From positions 1 through 64,000 of the forward strand of contig NZ_BLAY01000029.1 in the NCBI RefSeq assembly GCF_020521235.1: DNA of 64,000 bases, given 5' to 3'. The position numbers and the translations under genes were made by a program. This document shows positions 16,572 to 26,400 of this stretch, one piece after another (the stretch's first letter is position 1; the number at the start of each line of letters is the position of its first letter). Under the pieces are notes generated by a model, which saw nothing but the letters and a program-made list of their open reading frames with translations, was not told where the DNA came from and ran no database searches. Origin of the DNA: Microseira wollei NIES-4236 (GTDB taxonomy: Bacteria > Cyanobacteriota > Cyanobacteriia > Cyanobacteriales > Aerosakkonemataceae).

Positions 16572-18071
16572 ATGAATAACCAACAATTTCGTGCTGATGT
16601 TCTTACCTACTTTGGAGCCAGTGCTGCCTCTGTGGAGGAACTATTGGCGTACAACGAAAACGTTTTTCATCGCCATAAGTTAACCCATCCGGTCAAATTT
16701 CCCCTGGCACCGGAAACTCATGTCTCAGCTTGGGAGGAATACGCCGTTGCAGCTAAAGAAATAGGAGCATTTGAAGTACTCAAACAGCGGTTGGTGCAGT
16801 TACAATTTCCCATTCAGGAAGGTATTAGCCAGACCTCGTCGTATCGTGCTGCTACCCGTAGAGGTGTACCAACCGATAGCATAGCAGAGGCAACAGGTTT
16901 AGTTTTAAACCAACCTGAGAAACTTCAGTTATTCATACATCAAAGCCTAGCCGGAGCCATCCCAGTTTTACTAGCTGGGAACCGAGAAAACTTTGTTTCT
17001 CTAGTACAAGCGCTAACGATGCGAAATGAACCACTACCAGTTCCGGCTTCTATGGGAGCCTGCATAGTCAGCGGGTTTAATAATTGGGATAGAATTCGCC
17101 AGTATCGGCAAAAATGGGAAGCAACAAATCCTGATAATTGCGATGAAAATAGTTGGAAAGAAGAATTTCAGCGGCTAATACCGCAAAAGCAGCTTTATCA
17201 GGATAGGTTCATTATTTTGAGCGACGGTGTATATAGTGGCGTTTCCGCCAAGGATATGGGTTTAGAGGAGTACCAATGGCAGCAGCTATCGCCGATAATT
17301 CGCTTGGAACATGAGTGTACCCACTACTTCACCTATCGCATGTTTAACTCGATGCGAAACAATATATTCGACGAATTAATTGCCGACTATAGAGGCATTG
17401 TTGCCGCTTGTGGGTACTATCGATCTGACTGGTTCTTGCGCTTTTTAGGGTTAGAGTCGTTTCCCAATTACCGAGAGGGAGGCAGGCTACAAAACTACCG
17501 GGGTGAGCCACCCATTTCTGATGGCGCTTTTAAGATTTTACAGGCTTTGGTAAAGGCAGCCGCAGAAAATTTGAGCCGCTTTGATACTCAATACAGCGGA
17601 TTGCAGCCTTCTCTTGTACACCTTCGTTTGTGTAGCGGCAGCATTAATGCTGCCGCTACACAAACGAAGCGATTTCGCTTTCCCTCACTCACTGGCAATC
17701 CGCTATATGTAAGTGAGTTGAGAGATAGTAATCTTCATAGTCAGTTTCGTTCTGTAGAGACTGATATGGGAATGCGAGTAGGGGAAGACACGATGAAATT
17801 CTGGGAAAATTCTCCGCGTCGCCGGGTTTTTCCCTCTTTGTGTCTGCCAAGTCAAACTAACGCAACTACCGAGCAAGCTCTGATGTTGATGAGTTTGACC
17901 TACTTAACATTGGAAGAATTGGCTTCTCAACAAGCTACCTGTCTTATCCAAGCAATTTTAGAGCAATTGCTGACTGTAATGGCGCCAAAAACAAAGGTGA
18001 TGCGTCAATCTCGCGACTGGAAACCTAGGATTTTTCGGAGAAACCGGGTTTTTTTGATTAACAAAACATAG
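16572..18071 (+). CDS. HExxH zincin-like protein of unknown family
   Basis: A 499-residue protein that I do not recognise as a named family. It contains a metalloprotease-like helix HECTH at His247-His251 (IIRLEHECTHYFTYRMF) and a downstream acidic residue at Glu268 (NIFDELIADYRG), which fits a gluzincin arrangement of HExxH plus Glu. No signal peptide or membrane helix is evident, so it is probably cytoplasmic. Residues about 340-379 come from an in-frame palindromic element. The last 25 or so residues (RQSRDWKPRIFRRNRVFLIN) come from a dispersed repeat that also appears near 29900, so the native C-terminus may be lost. It follows the MinD-like gene by 10 bases and precedes the cNMP-binding gene by 12. 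Proteolysis of leader or failed products is a possible role. Confidence 0.6.
   Translation: MNNQQFRADVLTYFGASAASVEELLAYNENVFHRHKLTHPVKFPLAPETHVSAWEEYAVAAKEIGAFEVLKQRLVQLQFPIQEGISQTSSYRAATRRGVPTDSIAEATGLVLNQPEKLQLFIHQSLAGAIPVLLAGNRENFVSLVQALTMRNEPLPVPASMGACIVSGFNNWDRIRQYRQKWEATNPDNCDENSWKEEFQRLIPQKQLYQDRFIILSDGVYSGVSAKDMGLEEYQWQQLSPIIRLEHECTHYFTYRMFNSMRNNIFDELIADYRGIVAACGYYRSDWFLRFLGLESFPNYREGGRLQNYRGEPPISDGAFKILQALVKAAAENLSRFDTQYSGLQPSLVHLRLCSGSINAAATQTKRFRFPSLTGNPLYVSELRDSNLHSQFRSVETDMGMRVGEDTMKFWENSPRRRVFPSLCLPSQTNATTEQALMLMSLTYLTLEELASQQATCLIQAILEQLLTVMAPKTKVMRQSRDWKPRIFRRNRVFLINKT
17591..17708 (+). repeat. in-frame palindromic element, copy B (in the zincin gene)
   Basis: The ends are ATACAGCGGATTGCAG and CTGGCAATCCGCTATAT. 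The centre is a perfect palindrome, TTCGTTTGTGTAGCGGCAGC and GCTGCCGCTACACAAACGAA around ATTAAT. It is translated as YSGLQPSLVHLRLCSGSINA and then PSLTGNPLYVSE, the same frame as copies A and C. Confidence 0.9.
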
Positions 18072-18083
18072 GGGGATTCAGTG

Positions 18084-19166
18084 ATGACAGAAGTTTTGCT
18101 CAAAGAATTAGCCAACAGTGACATCGATTGGTTGATCTCTACAGGTCGTCGGCGCGAAATCGCTCCTGGTACTGTACTCATCCAGGAAGGACAAACTACC
18201 GATTCTCTACATATCCTTTTGGATGGAATGTTAACAGTTACCGTCTCCCAAGCTGATAACAATCCTCTAGCACGAGCCTTTGCAGCAATTGAAGGTAGTG
18301 AAACTACAGAGCGGGAGATTACTAGATTATACAGCGGTGAGCTTGTGGGAGAAATCCCCTTTGTCAGTGTCCGTCCAATTTCTACGACTGTTAAGGCGGT
18401 GGAAAAGTCGCTTTTGATGTCGATTTCTCAGCAGGAATTGGCGGCAAAATTGCAGCAGGATGTGGGTTTTGCAGCGCGATTTAACCGCGCAATCGCTATT
18501 CTACTTTCTGATAGACTGCAAAACCTGATCGATCGGTTTGGTCGGAGCAATATCGCACAAGGTCAGCCACTCAAAGATGTTCTATTTATCTTGGGGGAAT
18601 TGCATGATAGCGACCTTGATTGGATGATAGCTTGTGGAACTCAAAAATATATTCCAGCTAACGCTATACTCATCCATGAAGCAAGACCAGTAGATGCACT
18701 GTATATCATTCTGAGTGGAACAATGTCTCTGTCTGTTTCTCAGAGCAAAAGCAATCCCTTAACTCGTGCTTTTGCGGCGATAGAGGGTGGTGAAATTCCC
18801 AGTCGAGAAATAGCAAGATTATCTAAAGGCGAGATCGTGGGAGAAACACCTTTCATTGATGGTCGTCTACCCGCTGCAACTGTCACGGCGCTTGAAGACT
18901 CATTTGTTTTGTCAATTCTTAGACAACAGCTAGCAGCAAAATTGCAGCAGGATGTAGGATTTGCATCTCGTTTTTATCGAGCGATCGCAATTTCGCTTTC
19001 CCATAGATTGCAGGGAACGATTGGTCGCCTTGGTTATAGTAGGCGAGTTTATAGTAAAGGTCAGTCCCTCGATGAAAATGTTGAATATGAAGATGAATTG
19101 AATGCCAATCTTTTAGACAGGGTGGCGCTGGCAGGAAAAAGGTTTAATTGGCTTTTGTTAAATTAA
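18084..19166 (+). CDS. tandem cyclic-nucleotide-binding-domain protein
   Basis: A 360-residue protein made of two similar halves of about 155 residues, each a cNMP-binding (CRP-like) beta-roll. Half 1 shows DIDWLISTGRRREIAPGTVL, GELVGEIPFV and LAAKLQQDVGFAARF. Half 2 shows DLDWMIACGTQKYIPANAIL, GEIVGETPFI and LAAKLQQDVGFASRF. There is no DNA-binding helix-turn-helix, so it is not a CRP-type regulator. A similar N-terminal region occurs in the second ABC protein at 23496. It may bind a cyclic nucleotide or only provide a docking fold for the exporter. The ATG at 18084 follows GGGGGA; a GTG one codon earlier is possible. The HlyD-type gene starts about 55 bp downstream. Confidence 0.85.
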   Translation: MTEVLLKELANSDIDWLISTGRRREIAPGTVLIQEGQTTDSLHILLDGMLTVTVSQADNNPLARAFAAIEGSETTEREITRLYSGELVGEIPFVSVRPISTTVKAVEKSLLMSISQQELAAKLQQDVGFAARFNRAIAILLSDRLQNLIDRFGRSNIAQGQPLKDVLFILGELHDSDLDWMIACGTQKYIPANAILIHEARPVDALYIILSGTMSLSVSQSKSNPLTRAFAAIEGGEIPSREIARLSKGEIVGETPFIDGRLPAATVTALEDSFVLSILRQQLAAKLQQDVGFASRFYRAIAISLSHRLQGTIGRLGYSRRVYSKGQSLDENVEYEDELNANLLDRVALAGKRFNWLLLN

Positions 19167-19222
19167 CAAAATTCCCATCCGGAATATAAGCGTAACTTCT
19201 GAAACATCAACCCTTGATTCAA

Positions 19223-21184
19223 ATGCTAGAGCAAAAACACAATCTATTCCGTCAAGAATCTCTGGAACGCCTATCTTCCCCCGAAAGACTAGACCAACTG
19301 ATGCAGGTGGTCAGTCCCAAAAGTTGGCTTCCTCTATTTACTTTAGGTTCCTTGGTGTTTGTAGCCATAGTTTGGAGTATATACGGACGCATACCCATCA
19401 CAGTCGAGGGACGAGGCGTTTTAATTTATCCTCGTAAAGTTTTGGCACTCCAATCAAAAACACCAGGACAATTACTTAGTTTGAATGTCAAAGTTGGCGA
19501 TTTTGTCAAAAAGGGTGATGCGATCGCAACAATTAACCAAGCCGATCTTCGCAAGCAATTGGAACAGCAACGTGCTAAACTAACCGAACTAGAATCGCAA
19601 GACCGAGGCTTAGGTTCTGTGCAACAGCAACGCATAGAACAGGAAAAAATAGCAATTCAGCAGCAACGTCAGTACCTGCAACAACGCATCGCCGAATTTC
19701 AAGCTTTAACCCCTGTTTTAAAAGCCAAAAGCAGCGATTCTATTATCCAGCAACGCCAATACTTGCTCCAGCGGATCGCCGAATTTCAAACTTTATCTCC
19801 TGTTTTGAAAGCCAAAGGCAGCGATTCTATTATCCAGCAACGTCAGTACTTGCAACAACGCATTGCAGAACTTCAAACTACAACGCCTGTTTTGAAAGCC
19901 AAAAGCAGCGATTCTATTATCCAGCAACGGCGAAGCTTGCAACAACGCATTGCAGAACTTCAATCTTTAACGCCAATTTTGCAGGAGAAAGCTAGGGATT
20001 CTATTCTCCAACAACGGCAAGGATTAGAGCAAACTCTGGAAAAAGTCAAAGCTATGAATCCCATTTTCCAAAAAAGAATGGAAATCCGCAGAAAGTTATT
20101 TGAAGAAGAAAAAGCTATCTCCAGCGATCTCGTTTTAGACGCACAACAGCAATATTTGCAAAACCTGGAAAAAATCTCTAATCTGGAAACTCAGTTAAAG
20201 GAACTAGATGTCAAACAAGCTGAGGAGGAAAAGTCTTATCGTGAAAACCTCAGCAGTATTTCCAACTTACAAACTCAGTTAAAGGAACTAGATGTCAAAC
20301 AAGCTCAGGAGGAAAAGTCTTATCGTGAAAACTTCGGCAGCATTGCTAATTTACAAACTCAGTTAAAAGATTTGGATGTCAAACAAGCTCAGGAGGAAAA
20401 GACCTATCGTGAAAACCTGGGCAGCATTGCTAATTTTCGCGCTCAGTTAAAAGATTTGGATGTCAAACAAGCTCAGGAAGAAAAATCCTATCGGGAAAAC
20501 CTGGGCAATATTTCCAATTTTCAAGCTCAGTTAAAAGATTTGGATAGTCGAGAAGCAAATCTAGCTAAAGAAAGCTTGGAAACTACAACGAATCGCACTA
20601 GAGAAATCCAAGAATTAAAGCGCGAAATCGCCAGACTAGAACTGCAATTAAACAATGAAAGTCAGATTATCAGTCAACACTCAGGACGCATTCTCGAAAT
20701 CGCGGTTAACCCTGGAGAAGTCGTGAATGCAGGAACGAGGTTAGCGACCATTGATGAGGAGAATAGCACAAGCAAGTTGGTAGGTGTCACCTATTTTCCG
20801 ATAAAAGAAGGTAAAAAATTTAAAACAGGCATGAAAGTGCAAATTACACCCGAAACTGTAAAACGCGAACGCTTTGGTGGAATTGTTGGCACTGTCACGA
20901 GTGTTTCACCTTTTCCCATCACTAAAGAAGCAGCGATGAATTTAATCGGCAATCCCGAAATAGTAGCGGGTTTGGTATCTAATAAACAAGAGGGTGTAAT
21001 GCAAGTATTCTCTGAACTAGAACCTGATTCTACAACTTTCAGCGGTTATAAGTGGTCTTCTTCCACGGGACCACAATTGAAAATTTCTCCTGGAACTACA
21101 ACTATTGTTAGAGTCAAAGTGGAAGAACGCGCTCCTATCACCTATGTTTTACCTATTTTGAGGTCTTTCAGTGGTATCTTCTAA
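19223..21184 (+). CDS. NHLM-type HlyD-family secretion (membrane fusion) protein with an expanded coiled coil
   Basis: A 653-residue periplasmic adaptor. A single TM lies at about 40-57 (LPLFTLGSLVFVAIVWSIYG), then the first lipoyl half (VEGRGVLIYPRKVLALQS). A very long helical hairpin follows. The descending arm (about 145-290) is built from four to five 29-residue repeats (IQQRQYLQQRIAEFQ, PVLKAKSSDS). The returning arm (about 324-440) is built from five 28-residue repeats (LKELDVKQAQEEKSYRENL). After that come the second lipoyl half (ISQHSGRILEIAVNPGEVV) and beta-barrel region. It should bridge the inner-membrane ABC exporter to an outer-membrane channel. The ATG at 19223 is preferred to the upstream TTG. 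It overlaps or abuts the next gene, implying one operon. Confidence 0.9.
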   Translation: MLEQKHNLFRQESLERLSSPERLDQLMQVVSPKSWLPLFTLGSLVFVAIVWSIYGRIPITVEGRGVLIYPRKVLALQSKTPGQLLSLNVKVGDFVKKGDAIATINQADLRKQLEQQRAKLTELESQDRGLGSVQQQRIEQEKIAIQQQRQYLQQRIAEFQALTPVLKAKSSDSIIQQRQYLLQRIAEFQTLSPVLKAKGSDSIIQQRQYLQQRIAELQTTTPVLKAKSSDSIIQQRRSLQQRIAELQSLTPILQEKARDSILQQRQGLEQTLEKVKAMNPIFQKRMEIRRKLFEEEKAISSDLVLDAQQQYLQNLEKISNLETQLKELDVKQAEEEKSYRENLSSISNLQTQLKELDVKQAQEEKSYRENFGSIANLQTQLKDLDVKQAQEEKTYRENLGSIANFRAQLKDLDVKQAQEEKSYRENLGNISNFQAQLKDLDSREANLAKESLETTTNRTREIQELKREIARLELQLNNESQIISQHSGRILEIAVNPGEVVNAGTRLATIDEENSTSKLVGVTYFPIKEGKKFKTGMKVQITPETVKRERFGGIVGTVTSVSPFPITKEAAMNLIGNPEIVAGLVSNKQEGVMQVFSELEPDSTTFSGYKWSSSTGPQLKISPGTTTIVRVKVEERAPITYVLPILRSFSGIF

Positions 21185-21188
21185 TTCA

Positions 21189-23417
21189 ATGTCAGTAACG
21201 TTTATTAATCCTCTACCGGATCTGCAAAAACTGCTGCCAAATCGAGGTAAAAGGGTAAAGACTCCCACGCTTTTGCAAATGGAAGCGGTAGAGTGTGGTG
21301 CTGCTGCTTTGGGGATTATTTTGGGTTACTACCGTCTGTTTGTCCCATTAGCAGAACTGCGTCGCGAATGCGGTGTTTCCCGTGATGGTAGTAAGGCGTC
21401 GAATATACTAAAAGCTGCCAGAAATTACGGACTTCAAGCTAAAGGTTTTAAGAAGGAATTGGAACAACTTAAAAACTTGTCTCCTCCTTATATTGTGTTT
21501 TGGAATTTCAATCATTTCTTAGTAGTGGAGGGATTTAGTAAAGAACGGGTTTATCTTAATGACCCCGCCAGTGGACCGCGTACTGTTTCGCAACAGGAAT
21601 TTGACGAGGGATATACCGGCGTCGTGCTGGTGATGGAACCGGGACCGGAGTTTAAAAAATGCGATCGCATCCCCAGCAAGTTCTTTTCCTTATGGCAACG
21701 GTTGCAAGGCAGTCTTGGTGCTTTATTTTATTGTGTAGTTGCGGGATTTCTCTTAACCGTTGTCGGGTTGGCAGTGCCGATATTTAGCCAGATATTCGTA
21801 GACGATATTCTAGTAGAGCAACGACAGGATTGGTTGCGTCCGCTGCTTTTGGCGATGGCGATCGCATCCCTCCTACAAGGGTGGTTAACGCTACTGCGGT
21901 TGCGCTACCTGCGCCGTCTGAAAATTAAGTTGTCTGTGGGAATGTCTAGTCGCTTTCTCTGGCACATCCTGCACTTACCTGTCAGTTTTTACGCCCAAAG
22001 ATTTGCCGGAGAAATTAGCAATCGCACCACTCTCAACGACCAAGTTGCTGAGGTTCTTTCAGGGAAGTTGGCAACTACTGCGATTGATACAGTCCTGGTT
22101 ATTTTTTATGCTTTGGTCATGTTCCAATATGACTGGATACTGACTGCAATCGCCATCAGTTTTGCTGCCATCAATGTCTTCACTTTACAGTGGATTTCCC
22201 GTCAGCGCGTAGACGCCAATCAACGATTAATTCAAGAGTATGGCAAAGCTGCTGGCACGTCTATTGCCGCTCTCCAAAGTATCGAAACTCTCAAAGCATC
22301 TGGATTAGAATCAGATTTCTTTTCTCGGTGGTCTGGTTACTACACCAAAGCAATTAATTCCCAACAGGAACTCGGCGTCACAAATCAGATATTTTCTGTA
22401 TTACCCACCCTGCTATCCGCCATTTCTTCTATGTTGTTATTAGTTGTCGGCGGTTTGCGAGTGATGGATGGACACCTCAGCATCGGAATGCTGATTGCCT
22501 TTCAAGGTTTAATGCACAGTTTCCAAGAACCTGTAAACAATCTTGTCAACTTCGGCAGTACTTTACAAGAATTGGAAGGGAATTTAATCCGCCTCGATGA
22601 TGTGCTGAATAACCCCATAACTGTAGAGGCGGGTTTAACCAGAGAAATTATCAATAACCAATTACCAATTACCAATTACCAATTACTCCAAGGCTATGTT
22701 GAATTGCGAAACATCTCATTTGGTTATAGTCGCTTAGAACCACCGCTGATTGAAAACTTTAACCTCTCAATCAAACCCGGACAGCGAGTTGCTTTGGTTG
22801 GTGGAAGCGGTTCTGGTAAATCTACCATTGCTAAATTAGTCAGCGGACTATATCAACCTTGGACAGGAGAAATTCTGTTTGATGGTACACCCAGATCGCA
22901 AATTCCCCAGGAAATACTCGCTAATTCCGTCGCAATGGTAGAACAAGAAATCCTCTTGTTTGGCGGCAGTATCAGGGACAATTTAACCTTATGGGATGCC
23001 ACTATACCAGACAAAAATTTGCTCCAAGCTTGCCAGGATGCGGCTATTGCTGATGTAATCCTTTCCATGTCTGGGGGACTGGATGGGGAACTGATAGAAG
23101 GTGCTGCTAATTTAAGCGGGGGACAGAGACAACGCTTAGAAATTGCTCGCGCTTTGGTAAACAAACCCTCTATTTTAATTATGGATGAAGCAACCAGTGC
23201 CTTAGATGCAGAAACAGAAAAAATTATTGATGAAAATCTGCGGCGACGGGGATGTACTTGCATAATCGTCGCTCACCGCTTAAGCACTATCCGCGACTGC
23301 GATGAAATTATTGTTCTCGAAGGCGGAAAGGTAGTGCAACGAGGTACTCACCAACAATTGTGGCAAGTTGAGGGCGTTTATTCGCGCTTAATTCGCACCG
23401 AAGGTGAGGCGCTTTAG
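21189..23417 (+). CDS. NHLM-type ABC transporter with N-terminal C39 leader peptidase
   Basis: A 742-residue LanT-type exporter. The C39 peptidase domain (about 20-150) has Cys (QMEAVECGAAAL), His (NHFLVVEG) and Asp (LNDPASGPR) and should cut after the double Gly of the precursors while exporting the core. The membrane domain spans about 165-470. The ATPase has Walker A GGSGSGKST, signature LSGGQRQRLEIARAL, Walker B ILIMDEATSALD and the H-loop AHRLSTIR. Residues about 488-500 (NNQLPITNYQLLQ), between the membrane and ATPase domains, are encoded by four in-frame CAATTAC heptamers. The ATG at 21189 is 5 bases after the HlyD stop; an in-frame GTG at 21171 would overlap it. It acts with the 23496 gene product. 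Confidence 0.95.
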   Translation: MSVTFINPLPDLQKLLPNRGKRVKTPTLLQMEAVECGAAALGIILGYYRLFVPLAELRRECGVSRDGSKASNILKAARNYGLQAKGFKKELEQLKNLSPPYIVFWNFNHFLVVEGFSKERVYLNDPASGPRTVSQQEFDEGYTGVVLVMEPGPEFKKCDRIPSKFFSLWQRLQGSLGALFYCVVAGFLLTVVGLAVPIFSQIFVDDILVEQRQDWLRPLLLAMAIASLLQGWLTLLRLRYLRRLKIKLSVGMSSRFLWHILHLPVSFYAQRFAGEISNRTTLNDQVAEVLSGKLATTAIDTVLVIFYALVMFQYDWILTAIAISFAAINVFTLQWISRQRVDANQRLIQEYGKAAGTSIAALQSIETLKASGLESDFFSRWSGYYTKAINSQQELGVTNQIFSVLPTLLSAISSMLLLVVGGLRVMDGHLSIGMLIAFQGLMHSFQEPVNNLVNFGSTLQELEGNLIRLDDVLNNPITVEAGLTREIINNQLPITNYQLLQGYVELRNISFGYSRLEPPLIENFNLSIKPGQRVALVGGSGSGKSTIAKLVSGLYQPWTGEILFDGTPRSQIPQEILANSVAMVEQEILLFGGSIRDNLTLWDATIPDKNLLQACQDAAIADVILSMSGGLDGELIEGAANLSGGQRQRLEIARALVNKPSILIMDEATSALDAETEKIIDENLRRRGCTCIIVAHRLSTIRDCDEIIVLEGGKVVQRGTHQQLWQVEGVYSRLIRTEGEAL
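22652..22687. repeat. CAATTAC heptad run inside the C39 ABC gene
   Basis: Four contiguous CAATTAC/CCAATTA units lie within the coding frame and translate to NQLPITNYQLL. The same heptamer occurs in many intergenic spacers of this window, so this is an invasion of a coding region. Confidence 0.85.
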
Positions 23418-23495
23418 GTGCGTTAGCGTAGCGTAACGCACCCTACATCTACGTTTTGACCAATTAGCAATTAGCAATTAGCAATTACCAAAACT

Positions 23496-26400
23496 ATGTT
23501 ACAAGGAAAATTTTACCAAGTTCAAGGTAACGAACCAATACTGTTAAATGACCCCGATTTGGTTTGGGTGATTCAGTCTGGAACGATGGCGTTGTTTGCT
23601 GTCACTATTAAAGATGGTGTTGTGGCAGGAACTCGCCGTTATCTATGCAGTATTGGTCGGGGGGAAGCGCTGTTTGGCACTGCTGCTAGTTCTTCTGATT
23701 CCCACCGTCAGATTTTGGCAGTACCGTTAGGTGAAACAGAATTGTTGCAACTAGACCGGGAATGTTTTAGAGATCTGATAGCGAATGCTGATGTTGATGC
23801 GATCTCATGGATAGAAAATTGGCTGGAACGCCTTACTACTGCATCCCACATTCCTACACCCGCAATTGAGGTAAAAGCAGAAGGAAAAGCACATTTCTCC
23901 CTCAACAAGAGTCAGACTTTCCAACCCGAAGCAGGTGTATCTTGTTGGGTACAGGTAACTCAAGGAACTGTTAGTTTTTTGGGGTTTGAGGAAATTCCCC
24001 TCACAAGTACAACTCACCCTTTCCCCCTCACCGATAAAATGTGGTTGTCAGCGATGGAAGGCGTACAACTTGCTACTAAAACTACAAGAGAAATTCGCAA
24101 TTCCGATACCATTCTCACCGGACTTTCCCAACTTCACAATCAACTGCTACACTGCTTTCAGCTTTTAGATGAGCGGGAAGCGCAGTCAGAATTGCAACGG
24201 TTGCACGCGAGCCAACATCTCAACCGTCAAGTCAGCACAGAAGCTATCAGCGAACTCGCATCAACTTTGAGCCACAAAGATGAAAACTTTTTCCTCGAAG
24301 GGACGCCTTTATTAATAGCTGCGGGTGCGGTAGGAAGGGCAATAGGAGTAAAAATTCGTCCCCCAGCTCGTTCTGAGAATCTCCAGCGAGTAAAAGAGCC
24401 TTTGGAAGCAATTGTCCGAGCTTCGCGCATCCGGATGCGGCGGGTGCTGTTGCAAGGACGCTGGTGGGAAAAAGATTGCGGTTGTTTAGTAGCTTATAGG
24501 CGTTTGCAGCCGGATGAGGTACACCTGAGTTTGTGTAGCGGCACCGTTAACGGTGCCGCTACACAAACTCAGCCAAAAGGCTTTACTTCACTCGCTGACA
24601 ATCCCCTATATACGCAGCAGGATAATCGACCAATAGCGCTGCTATCAGCTACACAAACGAAACCAAAAGGCTTTACTTCACTCGCTGACAATCCCCTATA
24701 TACGCAGCAGGATAATCGACCAATAGCGCTGCTATTAGTTTCTACCAATCGCTATGAAATGTTTGACCCCGTCGAGCAAATCCGCATTCCAGTAGATCAG
24801 CGCATAGCTGCAACAGTATCTCCCATTGCTTATATGTTTTATCGATCTTTACCCGATAAAGCACTTCAAGCTTTTGATCTGCTCCAATTTGCCTTCAAAG
24901 GACGCGAGAAAGATTTAATTTTAATTATCTTTACTGGCATTCTAGTAACATTATTGGGAATGCTCGCTCCCCAAGCCACTGCGATTATTATGGATAGCGC
25001 AATTCCAGATAGCGACAGGGGATTGTTACTACAAATTGGCTTAGGATTGTTGGTTGCGGCGGGAGCAACTGGTTTATTTCAGTTAACTCAGGGACTGTCT
25101 TTATTGCGACTAGAAACTGCATCTGACGCTTCCACTCAAGCCGCTGTGTGGGACAGATTGCTTAACTTACCTGTATCGTTTTTTCGTCAGTATACCACCG
25201 GCGACCTTCAGTCCCGCGTCTCTTCAATTAGTACGATTCGTCGCCAACTCGGCGGCAGAACTCTGATAAATCTAATTACCAGTTTGTTCGCGCTATTTTA
25301 TTTGGGTCAATTATTTTACTACAACTTCAAATTAGCCTTAGTTGTGCTTGCTGTCGCTGTAGTTACGATCGCATTTACTACAGTCTCCGGTACTATCTTG
25401 TTGCGTAAAGTCCGTCCGCAGCTGGAATTGCAGGGAAATATTTTTGGACTAACGGTGCAACTGATCAATGGTATTTCTAAACTGCACATCGCTGGCGCAC
25501 AGGAACGTGCCTTTGCTTGTTGGAGTAAAAACTACAGTCGGCAAATCAAACTCGAACTCAGTACCCAACAAGTGGAAGATGCTGTTGAAGTTTTCAATAC
25601 AGTAATGCCCACCTTGACAAATGGCATACTTTTTTGGCTTACCATCAGCTTGTTGCAAGAGGCACAAACTTCTGGAACTATTGGACTATCTTTGGGTACT
25701 TTCCTAGCTTTTAATACAGCCAGCGGTAACTTTATTAACGGAGCTACAAACCTCAGCAATACAGTTACAGAAGTTTTGCAAGTCATCCCCCAATGGAAAC
25801 GCACCCAGCCAATTTTGGCAGCTATACCGGAAGTAAATTTAAGCAAAGCCGATCCGGGTCAGTTAATGGGTAAAATTGTGGTCGATCGGATTAGATTTCG
25901 CTACCTGTGCGATCGCCCGTTGACGTTGGATAATGTTAGCCTATACGCCAACCCTGGAGAATTTATTGCTCTGGTTGGCAGTTCTGGAAGCGGTAAATCA
26001 ACTTTATTTCGCTTGCTGCTGGGGTTTGATATTGCGGAAGCAGGTAGCATTTATTACGACGGTCAAGACCTCTCTGACTTAGATGTGGATGCAGTGCGCC
26101 GACAGATGGGTGTAGTGTTGCAAAATGGTCAGCTACAATCGGCATCGATTTTTGAGAATATTGCTGGCAACGCACAGATTAGCTTAGATGAAGCCTGGGA
26201 AGCGGCGCGAATGGCGGGATTTGCTCATGATATTGCCGCGATGCCAATGGAAATGCACACGGTGATTAGTGAGGGGGGTGGCAATCTTTCTGGAGGACAA
26301 CGCCAGCGACTTTTGATTGCGCGTGCTTTGGCATTGAAACCGCGAATTTTGTTGTTTGATGAAGCTACGAGTGCTTTAGATAACAAAACTCAGGCGATTG

